A stretch of DNA of 64,000 bases from Leptodontidium sp. MPI-SDFR-AT-0119 (GCA_020726505.1 JAHLEZ010000033.1:496001-560000); one strand, 5' to 3'. Shown: positions 1 through 12,500, counted from the stretch's first letter. Translations and numbers: made by a program. Notes: generated by a model not told the origin, from the letters alone.

Positions 1-2250
1 ACTTATTACGCGACAGTTAGAGAGCACTCTTTACACTCAATTTAAGTAGTGCCTAAGATCTCGACGTTGCGCGTATTTTTAACTAAATTCTTCAACGCTT
101 CCTTCCCTAGGTGCCCTGCCCGTAAGTGCCATAACCTAGCGTCGTCTAGCCGCGGTCTCAAATATCGTCGACTTAATTGAAAGCCTTGCCGGATACTCCT
201 TTAAAGCGTGAGGAACATTAAAAAGGTATAAGTTAGGCGAATCAGAGAGTTAAGAGCTATTACGGGAGCTAAAGAGTAGTTAAAAGGCTTATATTTAAAG
301 AAAGCTAAGTTAAACTGTTACTCTAATTACTTTAACATAATACTCTTCTCAGCTAATCCCACGCGTAACGTGTAGTCTAACCTATTATACTAAACTCTAG
401 CCTGTAATAAACGAGCTTCCGAAATAATATTAACATTAAATCCTTTAACGACAACGACGTTAAAAAGCCTCAAGTCCTTAGTGTTTAGTCCGTTAAGGCT
501 ATAAAGAGTACCCTTAAAAAGACGAGTACCTCGGCCCTTAATTATAAGGCTCGATGTTCCGGCTTTAACACTGTCGTCGTTCGTTAATCTAATAAAGGTT
601 CCGGGCTCTAACAAAGCAACCGAATTAACTAAATAAGTAGCAGCGCCGTTATTAAGTAAGGTACTCTCTAAGAGTAGGTGTCAATTCATATTAATAGTGA
701 CGTAGATTCCTGAGGTGGCGAGAGCCTCATCGAGTAACTCCGGACTAATTATATATATATTAACATTTCCGGGATACTTTAGTAGCTCTAAGGCTTTTAC
801 TAAGGTTGTCGAAGAAGACGAGGAGTTTTTAGAGGTTATTCCCTTAATAATTTCCTTTACCACTACTTGTCTCCACCCTTTCTTACTAATTACTCGTTTA
901 AGGTCGGGAAACTCCTTTTTAAGCTTAATTCGAGTTTCCTTAATTTCCTCCGTAGATAATAAGTTACGCAGTTTGTCCCTAGTTAAGCCGTCGTAGTAAT
1001 ATCAAAGTCTATAACACTCGATCACTTTGTGTTAGTGAGAGCTTACCTTATAAGGGCAAGTGTTAATCGAAGTATTTAGCGAAGGAGTTCTTAGTACTAG
1101 TAGTACTCCTAGAGTATCTGATCTCCCTCTAAGTGTAACGTATAATCTAACTGTCTTATTCCTCCCGGTAGCCGTAAGAGACTCTTCGTTAAGCGCCAAT
1201 AACTAATTAACGTATTAAAGTAACGTGTACTTATAAACAACCCTAAGAATATTATCTCTAAGGACCTTAGACAGTCGTTCGCGAGCCTATTTAAGTGCGA
1301 GCTTCTCTTGCACTGCCTTAATAAAGTTAATAATCGCCAAGGGGCCCTTAACGTCCGGAATGTCGTATAATAGAGTATCTTAGTAGGCTAATCGCCACTC
1401 TTAAATTTACACCTTAAGATTAACTTATCTTATTTTGACGATTTCGAGCTTCTCTTTATATTTGGCTTAAGCTTTAGTAAGGTTACTTGTTTCTAAAGGG
1501 GCGTAGTCTCTCTTTAACACCTTAAGGAGCATCTATAAAGTCTAAGATCGTGGGTCGTTCGGTTCGTCCGTCATCTTATCGGGTTACTCTTTTGCTCTCT
1601 ATTCCTCCTCAATCTCACACTCTCAAACAGCACTCTAGTAAATCAAAGGATTAACTGTCTCTTAAATCCACTTATATACTACTTTATAGGCCCGAGCCTT
1701 TTCTAACTATTATACGTGTTTTATAATATACTCCCTTATTAGGGCAGCATATATTAGAACAACTATAATAACGTTAGACAGTATAAGAGGTATTATACTT
1801 AGTTTAGGTCCCTTAAGTTCGGGTGCTCATTAGTCTCTATCTCACTTTACTTACTCCCTAAAGTTAAAATTAAGAGCCTCCTTGTCCTATTATGCCTTCA
1901 CTTAGTCAATCGTTTGTGCTTAAGGCTCGTTTTCGAGGATATTTAGAACAACCGGTAACTCTAAATCAACCGAAGTCTATACCTTGTGAAAGATACAAAA
2001 GGATTTAAAAGCTTAATACTATAAGGTCCAGGTTTGCCTGTCGTAGTTAAGCGGCGTTCGATTATTAAAAGAGAAAACTGAAGTTAAGTCTACTATAGCG
2101 AAGAGAGGGTTGCTCTCTCGAGGGTTCGATAGATTTGTTAAAAAAGAGAAGAGAATATTAAGTACAGGTGCTCGATTTACCCTTTTCTAGAGAGGTTAAA
2201 GGGAAAATGGCGGTGTGAATAATCCTACGTTAATAGCTCTACCTAAATCT
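1..2250 (-). pseudogene. CopA gag-pol relic (gag to gag-pre-integrase)
   Basis: Minus-strand reading through stops gives a Gag N-terminal region at about 1850-2120. The protease/linker region is at about 390-860, including a residue run ending VVVVKGFNVNIISEARLLQ. The gag-pre-integrase domain is at about 50-190, where the peptide LWHLRAGHLGKEALKNLVKN matches the usual LWHxRxGHL signature of Copia polyproteins. The rest of integrase and the reverse transcriptase lie off the left edge. Open stretches survive only as short pieces (390-614 and 681-863). Sure as a family assignment; start codon not determined. Confidence 0.8.
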
Positions 2251-2305
2251 ACAGAGCACAGAAGGAAGAATACTAACTTAATAACTTCGTCACGGGGCTT
2301 ATAAC

Positions 2306-2490
2306 TGTGGTACAGAAGTAGAGTAGAGCCTTGCGATTAACGTAAGGAGAATTAAAGTGATTAATTGTTCTCTAGAATATATAAGGAAATCAGGGGAACA
2401 CGTTATTCTCCTGAAAGCGGTATAACGTGGCAGAAACCATATCCAGCGTAGCGCGCAGCTAACCGAGCATCAGCCCGTGCCTGTACGACA
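2306..2490 (-). repeat. 5' LTR of CopA (185 bp)
   Basis: The plus strand starts TGTGGTACAG and ends CTGTACGACA, giving TG...CA ends. The inner edge abuts the putative primer-binding site at 2290-2305. Only one LTR of this element is inside the window, so the boundary rests on the TG/CA ends and the adjacent primer site, not on a pairwise comparison. Confidence 0.7.
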
Positions 2491-2559
2491 GATGTGCTAT
2501 AGTAACTTAATTATAGACCTCTCGTATAAGAAGGGTTTAGAGGTAATCGACATTAGAGA

Positions 2560-4190
2560 CTAAGAGGCGGCCGTTATAAAGTAAGAGGTCGCCTTTTAGG
2601 TTAAATTTACTTAGAGAGCTTGATATAGCTTACTTATGTAAAGCCTATAGGAAAGGAGTAGTGTAATTAGCCTTTAGTATTTATTATATAATAAAGAATA
2701 TAAAGGCAGCGAGCTTAATATTAGTCATTAGCGCGTTAGCGTCGTTAAGCGGTCGTAACTTTATAAATAATAAGCGGGGGTTAACTTAGTCTTAGCGTAA
2801 GAATTATTAAAAGCGTTAAGTCTTCTTCGTAAAGTTTTGTTAATTTAATTTATTTAGTTTACAAGAAAATGCGTTTGTTAAAGGGTTATAAATTTTAGGG
2901 CGGTATATAATTATAAAATTATAATTCGCTAAAAGCTCTACTTATTGTGCTTGTTTAGTATTTAACTACTTAAAAGTTATAAAGTATTCTAAGGCCTTAT
3001 AGTTTATTATAATACGAACTTAATAAGAAGCTCTCGCCAACTTTATACGCTAGTGCCCAAAAGATCTAATAATAGCTAGTATCTCTTTGTCGTGTACTAC
3101 GTAGTTAAGCTTAATAAGTAATATAGTTTTTAAATAGAAAGTAACAGGGAACTAATCGTCGCCGTGCTATTAAGAAAAGACTCTTATTATAACACTATCA
3201 CTAGTATTCGTTTTTAAAAGATAAGGTAAATCTTATTAGTAATATCTTAAGAGAGGCGCGAATATAAAAGTATATTTTAGGAGGTTGAAGGCATCTTTAT
3301 ACTTTATAATAAAGCGAAAAAGAACGTTATTTTTAATTAACTAAACAAGAGGTTTCGCTATAATATTATAATCGCAGATAAATTTCTAGTAGAAATTACA
3401 AAAACTAAGGAAAGATTACACGCCTTTAATAAAGCTAAAGTAAGTTTACTCACAAACGATAAAAACGTTCTTAAGATTAACTTCTAAGCCAGAAGTTAAT
3501 ATAATAAATCTTAAGTACTTGATTTATGTTACTCCAAACTTACACTTCTTTAGATCGGTTAGTAACTTAGCGTCGTTAAGGCGTTAGAGTACCTTTTTAA
3601 TATAAAGTTAGTGTTACAAGGGATCCTTAGAGTAAATAAGAATATCGTTTAAGTACGCTATATAAAAATCATTAAAGTAATTAAAGAGAATGTCGTTTAT
3701 GTAACGCTAATAAGTAATAGGGCCATTAGTTAAGCCAAATAGAAGAACTTTACACTTATATACGCTATATCTCGTACGAAAGGTTATGTACTTTTTTAAT
3801 ATTAGGTTCATTCGGATTTAATAAAAAGCTTAACGAATATCTAATTTAATAAAGATACTAACATTAGTTATACGAGTTAGGGTCTTATTAATTAAAGGTA
3901 GGGGGTATTAGTCCTTTTGAGTGAGGGAATTTAATACTCAGAAGTTAATATATAATTATAAAGATTTATTTAGTTTTTTAACAAAGAGAATAAGGGCGGT
4001 GAATAGTATTTAAGACGGCTTAATAAATCCCTTATTTAAGTTATCTGTGATATATTTTTTGATAGTCTTAAGCTTTTTAGTCAATATCTTATATAGTAGC
4101 GAATACTTAAGCGCTTTCTCACCCTCTTCTTTTAGCTTAATTTTATAATCGTACGAGTAATAAGGGGGGAGAATATCACTTTTTGCTTTA
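2560..4190 (-). pseudogene. GypA pol relic: reverse transcriptase and RNase H
   Basis: Reading the minus strand through stops gives the Gypsy series: an ILFVKK segment, YPLPLINKTLTRI, a LDIR segment, FGLTNGPITY, and the active-site box as YLNDILIYSKD near 3641-3662. The box normally reads YLDDILI, so the first Asp is now Asn, a G-to-A change consistent with RIP. RNase H follows with a finger motif FCNFYYKFICDY, an NTSDSV segment where the catalytic Asp is expected, and an ALEYFITFK segment. Homology is certain; function is lost. The reading continues left to about 2560 before the CopA junction. Confidence 0.85.
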
Positions 4191-4199
4191 AAGAATACG

Positions 4200-5864
4200 T
4201 GAGTCTAATTAGCGTACTTTAAGAGAACTATTAGTTTAGCGTTTAGCTCTTAAATAAAGAGTGTAAACTATATAACTGATTAGCGGCAGTGAGTGAGTTT
4301 AATAGTTAAGGCTAATATAATAGCGGCTTTCTCTTATTCTTGACTTTTTTAATTAATTAGGGTATTAATCTCTTAAAGAGTTACTACGAATATCTTATCT
4401 TTAAACTTTCGTTTAATTAATATATAAAACGCCGCGGCGCTAATTAAGAAGATCTTAACGATTAAACGTCGACGAGCTTTTTTACGTCGCTTTATAATTA
4501 GTAACTTATCTCGTAGTTAAGGAGAAGAAGTTAAAAAAGGAGAAGCTTTTGTAATCGAGTCGTATACGAGAGAAAGCTATATTTATATATTCTAAAGTAA
4601 ATTAATATAATCCTTAATATATATTCTACGCGTGGAAGAAGCAAATTAAGGGGAGTTAATTTAGTCTTAAGGGTATAAAAGCTTAGTAATTCTTTTTTCT
4701 GGCTTAGTAACTTTTATTTAGACTAATTTAGTTAAAATATATATGTTATTTAATCGTAAGGACAGTTATATATATCGACTAAGTTAATTATTTAATATAC
4801 TTCTTGGCTAAGGTAAAGAACTATTAGTAGTAAAGTACGCGCGCTTTTTAGGCTTTATTATATATTGTACTTATTAATACGAGAGCTTTGCGGTATATAA
4901 AGGATTAGTAATAAAAGTAGGTTTAATAGTAGTGCTAGTATCGGGGATTAACTAAGGGCGATGCTGTACACTTAAAAGGCGCGGATTTAAGTATTTTTAA
5001 CTCTCGGAGATTAACATAGAATTTATTATTAACGTAACTTTTTTAATTAATATAGTAGCGCAGCTACTTTTAGAGGCTAAAATAAGAAGGAAAGAAGTAT
5101 TAGATGTTAAAGGGATAGGGGGGTGAATTTCTTCTATTAGCGCCGTGGGCTCGACTCTAGGGAGTATAAATTCCTAGTAGCGTTTTTATTCTTAGACTTA
5201 ATAACCTTAGAGATAGCCCTTCGGATTCTTAATAGAGTTTTATACTTTAGTTTAGCGTTTATAAATATCGAGCTAATATAGATTTTTAAACGATTATTAT
5301 CTATTAGTTTAATTATATTATTAACTTTGGAACTTACTAGGGGTTCTCTTGACTAGTAACCTTAATTTTACGATAATGTAGTCGTTACTTCTAAGGGATT
5401 AATAGTAAGTATAGAGCTAATAGTAGTAGTCGTTTCCGAAGTTGTTAAAAGAGAATTAGCGCTTATGTTAGAATTTAGTTTAGCGCGCCGACTAGAATTT
5501 GCTATAAAACTAAAATATAACTTAGGGTTTAGTGAAAGGGTAATTGCTTAACTTCTTTTTGTGAATTTCTTAGTGAATTTTATTAATTACGATTAGCTTG
5601 GGAAAGAGGTTGAGGTATTTATACTTAGCGCGAAAGGTAAAAGTAAGTCGACTATCGAAGTCGACTTCGTAAATTAAGTATTATAATAGCTCTAAAATTC
5701 ACGTAACTTAGTGTCTCTACGTTTAACGTCGCGCTAGTGGCGTTAGTGAATCCTATATACACGTAAGTCTTGGACCTTAATTAGTTTATTATAGCTTACT
5801 ATTAGGGGGTAGTTCAATAGTTAAATGAGCTATCGTTTGGCGGCATTTAAGAGCACTTTATAAT
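4200..5864 (-). pseudogene. GypA gag region relic
   Basis: This sequence lies upstream of reverse transcriptase on the minus strand and is where Gag and protease belong. A long gag-like stretch is readable at about 5480-5830, with the segments LIVSYNKLIKVQDLRVYRIH and FPKLIVINKIH, rich in charged residues. I could not place a zinc knuckle or the protease active site with confidence. The start of gag is probably cut by the CopB1 insertion at 5865-5869 and should continue at 20966. Confidence 0.55.
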
Positions 5865-5869
5865 ACTTT

Positions 5870-6124
5870 TGTCAGTGCAGTACCGGTTTATGTACCACGC
5901 CGCATGTGTGAATATATTCTAATACGAGTATGGCGACAAAGTAATAAATATATAATTTAAAATCTATATATATTCTAAGAGAGTGTAAGAAGAGCCAGAT
6001 TATATATTACGAAACCCCATCGAATCTCCACCGAAACTAGTCTAACTAGGTTCTGACCTTAACTTTAGCCCGCACCCCTTTTCCTAAACTAAAGTATACT
6101 TATATAAGGACTTATAAACTAATA
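5870..6124 (-). repeat. 3' LTR of CopB1 (255 bp)
   Basis: Plus-strand start TGTCAGTGCAGTACCGG, end ACTAATA (ancestral ...CA). It aligns end to end with five other LTRs in the window (7832, 15126, 20705, 43825 and 63495), with differences that are almost all transitions. Confidence 0.92.
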
Positions 6125-7610
6125 CTAACAAAACTTCTTTTAGAAAAACTATTTCTAATATATATAAAAGCAAATAATAAGTAATATATAAGAAATAATA
6201 AATAAAATAATAAAGTGATTAATAACATTTAATCCTGGCCTAATAATGTCTCGAAAGTACTCCGAAAGGGGTTCGAATATAACAAGGCGCAGTAGCGAGG
6301 CTAAGCGAGAACTAATAATAATAAGAACCTCTAGTATTATGTAACGTAATAGATATATATATGTCGCCGTTTCCTAAAGGTTTAGAGTCCTCTTTAGCCA
6401 ATATATATATAACTACTGTACGTATATTACTTTCTAATCTCTTTAATTCGCCTAATATAGCTCAAAAACTAACATTTCTAAGAAGACTATATTAAATCAA
6501 ATAAATAACCTAAAAGTAAATATACTCTTTAGAAGTAATTCGATAAGGAAATAGTATATTAACTAAAAACAGTACTTACATTAATACCCACAAGAACGCT
6601 CGACCTCGCCTACCACAAATGTTATATTTAGTGCGTTCGTTTCTTTATAAAGAATCCGTCTCACGAATATGCTTTTAATAACCCTAAGAGTAAGAAATAC
6701 GCGTACTACGTAAAGAAAAAGTCCTGGTATAACTTAGTAAATACTCTTATTTTCTTTTCTTATTTTAAATTATATTCGAATTACTACTGAAAGTACTTTA
6801 GATATATAGTTACTAACGTATAATAAATCCCTTAGTTTATAACTAAAGAGTACTTTCGTTTAGTCGCCGCCCTTAAGGTAAAAGATAAAGAAGCTATTAT
6901 TACTGCCGCTAAATTAACTAATTCGGTATTATTAGTCGCCACTACTAGCGTACTAAAGACTACTAAGGAGTTGTCGCTGGCGTTATTAGAGGAAACGCGC
7001 GTTATACGCCGGGAAATCGCTAGCCTAACTAGCTCGCAAGTAGTAAATTAATCCCCTTATTCTTTTTTAATATTAAGGCTCTTAAGTATTAACACTTTAT
7101 ATTATAAGAGATAATATTAATCTTAAACTAACTCCTCACCGTCGCCTCCTTTGCCATTATTAAGCGTAATAAGGAGGACGGCGGTAAGAACAATCCTCCT
7201 ACTAAGCGCCCCCGCTATAGTCGCCGCCATAGCGCGAGAGAGGAAAAGAGGGAGAAAGAAGAACCTCTCCTTAATATATATACGTAAGGGATTTAGCCTT
7301 ATTTTAAATTAACTTCGTAATAAGTTCTTTATAGTAATACTTTTTTTATACTATTATATAAAAGTAGCCCCTTATAATAAAACTAATAATTTATCTTTAT
7401 TAAAGTATCGTCGCAAGGCCGCCTATTAGTACTTTAAATTAAAAGGTGTTTAGAACTAAATCGAGTGTATTTCTAACTTTATAAATTAATTAAATATAAA
7501 AATAATCGTAAGTAATAAATTAATAAATAAGAGTTATAAAGAAATATAAAAAAAATTAACGAATATAAGAAACCCCTTTATTACTAGTCCGAATTAACTC
7601 CAGTTAACTA
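6125..7610 (+). pseudogene. CopB1 antisense cysteine-rich gene relic (6361-7051) in the 3' region
   Basis: The 3' region between pol stop and LTR carries a frame on the strand opposite to gag-pol. It starts at ATG 6361 (MSPFPKGLESSLANIYITTV), runs 155 nt to a GTAAATATAC donor-like site at 6516, skips a 79-nt segment ending AG at 6594, and resumes for 457 nt to TAA at 7049-7051. Both segment lengths match CopB2 exactly. The cysteines seen in CopB2 are partly Tyr here (KSKKYAYYVKKKS), as TGY-to-TAY mutation gives. The C-terminal part is Ala/Leu-rich and probably helical. The flanking stretches 6125-6360 and 7052-7610 show no frame of their own. Function unknown; a nucleic-acid-binding zinc protein is an inference. 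Confidence 0.6.
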
Positions 7611-7831
7611 TTAAACTTAACCCTTTATTTTAATAGTAAGGATATTAGTGTTAATGAAATCCTGAAAAGCCTTATTTAAAGCGCTCTTTATTATAGCGTT
7701 AACAGGATTATTAGTACTATTAATCCATTAAACCTCTGTTAACTTTTTACGCTTGTATAATTAACAAATAGCCATAATATCGATTATTAGGCGCTTCTCT
7801 TTCGTTGTACTAAGCTTAATAATACACTTAT
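7611..7831 (-). pseudogene. CopB1 gag-pol relic, RNase H C-terminal piece
   Basis: This is the last 216 bp of the CopB1 polyprotein up to the stop at 7611-7613, plus the duplicated CTTAT. It encodes the Copia RNase H tail (linker, then NPANAITK-type end). The rest of the polyprotein is at 15387-20385 on the far side of CopB2. The two pieces sum to 5220 bp (216 + 5004), exactly the length in CopB2, which confirms the nesting and boundaries. Confidence 0.85.
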
Positions 7832-8087
7832 TGTCGGTGTAGTACCGGTTCATATACTACGCCGCATGTGTGAATATATTCTAATACGAGTATGGCGATA
7901 GAGTAATAAATGTATAGTTTAAAATTTGTGTATATCTTAAGAGAGTGCGAGGAAAGCTAGACTATATACTACTAAACCCTACCGAATCTCTACCGAAACT
8001 AGTCCGGCTAAGCTTTAACCCCTGACTTTAACCCGCACCCCCTTTTCTAAACCGAAGTATGTTTATATAAAGACTTATGAACTAACA
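7832..8087 (-). repeat. 3' LTR of CopB2 (256 bp)
   Basis: Starts TGTCGGTGTAGTACCGG and ends AACTAACA on the plus strand. The same length as its partner at 15126-15381, with transition-only differences in the stretch checked. Confidence 0.93.
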
Positions 8088-8323
8088 CTAGCAAAACTTT
8101 TTTTAAAAAAACTATTTCTAACACACGTAGAAGTAAATAACAAGTAATATATAAGAAATAACAAATAAAATAATAGAGTATCTGACAGCGTCTAACCCCG
8201 ATTTGACAGTGTCCCGAAAGTGCCCTGAAAGGGGCCCGAATCTGGCAAGACGTAGTAGCGAAGCTAAGCGAGAACTAATAATAATAGGAACCCTTAGTAT
8301 TATATAACGTGATAAATATATAT

Positions 8324-9014
8324 ATGTCGCTTTCCCTTAAAGATTTAGAGTCTCCTTTAGCTAATATATATACAACTACTGTACGTATACTGCTTTCTGA
8401 TTTCTTTAATTCGCCTAATATAACTTAAAAACTAATATTTCTGAGAAGACTATATCAAATTAAATAAACAACCTAAAAGTAAATATACTCTTCGGAGATA
8501 GTTTAGTAGGGAAACAGTGTACTAACTGAAAACAGTACTTACACTAATACTTATAAGAGCGCTCGACCTCGCCTACCGCAAATATTACATTTAGTGCGTT
8601 CGCCTTCTTATAAAGAATCCGTCCCACGAATGTGCCTTTAATAATCTTAAAAGTAAGAAATGCGTGTACTGTGTAAAAAAGAAGTCTTAGTGTAACTTAG
8701 TAAGTATTCTTATTTCTTTTCCTTATTCTAAATTATATCCAAATCCTCGCCGAAAGTACTTTAGATATACAGTTACTAATATATAATAGATTCCGTGGTT
8801 TATTACTAAAGAGTACCTTTGTCTAGTTGTTGCCCTCGAGGCGAAAAATAAAAAAGCTATCGTTGCTGCCGCTAAATTAATTAATTCGGCATTATTAGTC
8901 GCCGCTACTAGCGTACTAAAGACTACTAGGGAGTTGTCACTGGCGTTATTAAAGAAAACGCGCGCTATATACTAAGAAATTACTAGCTTGGCCAGCTCGC
9001 AAGTAATAAGTTAA
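8324..9014 (+). pseudogene. CopB2 antisense cysteine-rich gene relic, two exon-like segments
   Basis: On the strand opposite gag-pol, ATG 8324 opens a 155-nt segment (MSLSLKDLESPLANIYTTTV onward). A donor-like GTAAATATAC follows at 8479, a perfect TACTAAC branch-type heptamer at 8520-8526, and an AG at 8557 whose use would rejoin the frame; 457 nt then run to TAA 9012-9014. The joined frame is 204 codons with only TAA/TAG interruptions. The second segment has cysteines in the pattern C-x3-C-x11-C-x9-C-x2-C-x6-C (first Cys seen in CopB1), including CVYCVKKKS followed by Cys, then an Ala/Leu-rich probably helical tail ending SLASSQVIS. CxxCx6C resembles half of a Zn2Cys6 cluster, but the whole does not match one. 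Splice sites are inferred and CopB3 would need a site one base away. Confidence 0.6.
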
Positions 9015-9584
9015 TTCCCTTATCCCTTTTTAATATTAAGGCTCTTAAGTATTAACACTTTGTACTATAAGAGACGGTGCTAGTCCTAAACTAACTCCTT
9101 ACTGTCGTCTCCTCTGCCGCCACTAAGCGTGATAAGGAGAACGGCAGTAAAGACGATACTCTCACTAAGTGTCTCCGCCGAAGTCGCCGCTATAGCGCGG
9201 GGGAGGAGAAGGGGGAAGAGGAAGAACTTCTCCTTAATATATATATATAAGGGATTCGGCCCTATTTTAGATTAACTTCGTAGTAAGTTCTTCGTAATAG
9301 CACTTTCTTTATACTATTATACGGGAGTAGCCCCCTATAGTGAAACCGGTAATTTGTCCTTATTAAAGTATCGTCGCAAGGCCGCCTGTTAGTACTTTAA
9401 ATTAAAGGGTATTTAAAACTAAATCAAATATATTTCTAACTTCGTAAATTAATTAAATATAAAAATAATCACAAGTAATAAATTAACAAAAATAAGAGTT
9501 ACAAGGAAATATATAAACAACTAAAAAAATCAACGAGTATAAGAAACCCCTCCGTTATTAGTCCGAATCGACTCCAGTTAACCG
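9015..9584. other. CopB2 3' region between antisense gene and pol stop
   Basis: 570 bases with no frame I can support. The plus strand downstream of the antisense stop still shows a charged, Arg/Glu-rich stretch in one frame at about 9150-9240, present in all three copies, but stops are too dense to call it coding. Confidence 0.4.
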
Positions 9585-12500
9585 TTAAACCCAACCCTCC
9601 ATTTTAATAATAAGGATATTAGTATTAATAAAATCCCGAAGAGCTTTATTCGAAGCACTTTTCGTTATAGCGTTAGCAGGATTATTGGCGCCATTAATCC
9701 ACCGAACCTCTGTTAGCTCTCTACGCTCGTATGATTAACGAATGGCCATAATATCAATCATTAGGCGCTTCTCTTTCGTCGTACTAAGCTTAATAATACA
9801 CTTATAGAGGGATAAAGAATCCGTGTAAATAATAGTAAGAAGACGTGAGATGTTAAGCTTATTAGTTATTATATTAATAGTAGTACTAAAAGAAATTAAT
9901 ATATTGATGCCAACTATCATAGTATACAGCTCCGATGCGAGCATTACACGAGTTACTCTCTTATATTTTGTTAAGCTAGTATATACGATGTTACTAGTTA
10001 AGGTAAATTACACATCCCTCACTGTTTCGGCACCGATTACTAATACGAAACCTATTTATGAACTCAGGTCTTTGTTATTAGTAAAAGAGCCGTTTATAAA
10101 AACGTAGACCTTCGCGGATCGTAAGTCAACTAGTACGTATTAAAGTCCTCTCTTTAAGTTGTTTATTTACTATTTAAGGCGTAAGTTTAAGGCCTTAACG
10201 TCGTCTTCCGTTAAATCTTAATATTATACTGCGATTAAGAGATCAAATATTACTTTCGGCTGACAAATAGTGGCAAGGTAGGCCGCACGAGCTCGTTGCT
10301 CTCTATAGGCCTTCTTATAATCCTCCTTTCCTGCGTCGACTAACTTTAGCTTTACTCCCTAACTTTTCTAAGACATATAAAGGCTGTCCCTGTTTATAGA
10401 GATAGTGTACTTATTAAACGTAATAGTTTTAGTAAGGAGTAGTACTCGTATTAGCTTCGTTAGAAAACCGGCCTTAGTGTTCTCATCTTGCTCTCTTACT
10501 AAGAAGTCCTTATTTCTTAGAATTAGCGTGTCGTTTATTTATATTCCCACGACACCAAAATCATGGCTTTCCTTAGTGTTAATTAGCAAGTATAAGTTGT
10601 ATATTAAGGTCTCCATTTATAAGTTCTCCACGTGATATTTATAGTATGTGTTGAACCAATAGTTTCTGGACTTAAGTATGCCGTATAACAGTAACACTAC
10701 TATAAATACTATACTAAGAGGGAAATCCCCTGTGATCTCCTCTAGTAGCTATATAAAAATGTCCCTAAGAAGCTTCGTCTCCGCCTAAACGTAGGCTTAG
10801 GTGATGTCCCTAATAGCCAGGTGCGATTCGGACTGGTTTTAGAGGCAATTTAAGTGCTTAATAGTAACGGCTAAAAATATAAGTAACCGTTAACTAAATC
10901 ATTAGATTGTCGGAGACTAAGTCAAAATCTCTCTCTTCCCTTTGTCGTTAAAGTATTAAATTACTAGCCTTAACTTCTTATATAGAGCTAACGTCTCCTT
11001 GCCTTTAACCTCGTTTACTATTCTTAACTTAAAGATGCGGTGGCCTCTTACTCTAGGGTCGTCCTTATAAATAAGCACAAAAACACCCCTTTTAATAAGT
11101 GCTTCGTATTCCGTCTTTTAGGACTACTAAAATAGTAGTTTAAGCGCTATAATCTTCCCTTTAGCGCGAAGTTTAGTAAATAACTCTCGGTTCCTTGTCT
11201 CTTTCTTAGTTATAAATACTTTAAAATCGTAATTATCATTAATAGTTAGTAAATTTAATAAGTGTTTCGTAAATAGGATTTAAATAGCAATTTAAGGTAA
11301 ATTCGGTACTATTTTAGTAATATTTTTAATTAGGAATCCTAGATATTACTTATAAATATCCTTTAGTAAGTTTTCTTTTTGTCGTTTAATACTAAAGGTA
11401 TTTGTCTTAAAAGGACAAATTATAGTTAATTAAAACGTACGTATTCTCTTATTTCTTATATTGATCTTATATAATTCTCCCTTTATGCTTAAGAAATCGT
11501 AAGGTCTTATTTATCCTTTACCTTTTTAGTACACTAAAACTTAATTATTAAAGTAGAGATCGTGAATATAAGTAGTTTCGGGGCCGTTTCGTATAGCTAA
11601 CGTATTATTAACTTTGCGCGTAGTATAGATTTTTCGTACCTCCTTTATAACTTTCTTAATCGTAGTCACACGTTACTCGACTAACGGATTTAGGGGGTCT
11701 AATTCCGTTATTCTAGGGTATACGCCGAAAATAAGTAGTATAAGGATAAGCCCGTTAGGTTTAGTTGTATTGTTTACTACTTTCATTACTATTTGTAGTT
11801 AGTCTTCGTCGCTTAACTTAAGGTACTCTTTTATAACGATTTTATAGGCACGGCGTAGTGGGCGGTAGTATCGCTTAACTTTACTAATTAAATAGTGTGC
11901 CTTAATAAGTACTAGCTTAGGGGTGCTACTTATAGATCTAAGTACATTCTGAAACTCCTTAGAATTGAAATTAGTGCCATAGTCGTACACGACGAAATCC
12001 AGAGGTCTAAAGTATATGTCAATCTATATTGACTTAAATGCGTTAAAGGTAGCCTAAGCCGTAGCAGAATTAGGGGCCTTTTAGAGTAGTTTCGCCGCAC
12101 TAAAACCCGTTGCCTTATTTATTATGTAGAGGGTATATCGTTCTTTAAACATTATAATATCGACATAAACTATATAATTAAAGTCGACGTCGTCTTATAA
12201 CTTAAAGCGGAACTTATATAGAGCATCTACGTGTTTCTGGCAATACTCACACATCTCTTTAACTCTTAATATAACTTCTGAGTTATGCTTATGGCCAGCT
12301 TGATTTAGTAAGTGTTATAGACGTTTTACTAAAGGGTGTCTGAAACGCCTATAAAGCTGACGTATTTCTGGTTTAGTTAAGTGGCATGTATTTATCGTTC
12401 CGGTAAAAGTATCCAGCAATTAACAATATTAATTTAAAAGTAGCTATAGATGCCTATACTTCCGTATAATTAAGTGCTTTTTGTCGCCTTAAATTAAAAT

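Larger units (their letters stand above)
1..2490 (-). mobile_element. CopA: Ty1/Copia LTR retrotransposon, 5' part only, RIP-decayed
   Basis: The element reads right to left and runs off the left edge. Its right end is a complete LTR (2306-2490), followed on the right by the flanking 5-mer GATGT (2491-2495), the likely target duplication whose partner lies outside the window. Next to the LTR inside the element, the minus strand reads GTTATAAGCCCC, a plausible primer-binding site. Gag, the protease-like linker and the gag-pre-integrase domain follow in normal Copia order. It interrupts GypA. Stops are frequent and nearly all TAA/TAG, as expected after RIP. It is a different family from CopB and CopC, though its gag-pre-integrase region resembles that of CopC. 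Confidence 0.85.
2496..5864 (-). mobile_element. GypA: Ty3/Gypsy LTR retrotransposon fragment
   Basis: A minus-strand Gypsy element lies between CopA (inserted into its 3' part, with GATGT at the junction) and CopB1 (inserted into its gag end; duplication ACTTT at 5865-5869 and 20961-20965). The element should therefore resume at 20966, just beyond CopB1. No LTR was found inside the window. The order on the minus strand is gag-like (about 5860-4300), reverse transcriptase (about 4190-3480), RNase H (about 3420-2870), then a linker running into the CopA junction. Integrase and the 3' LTR would lie left of position 1. Confidence 0.8.
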
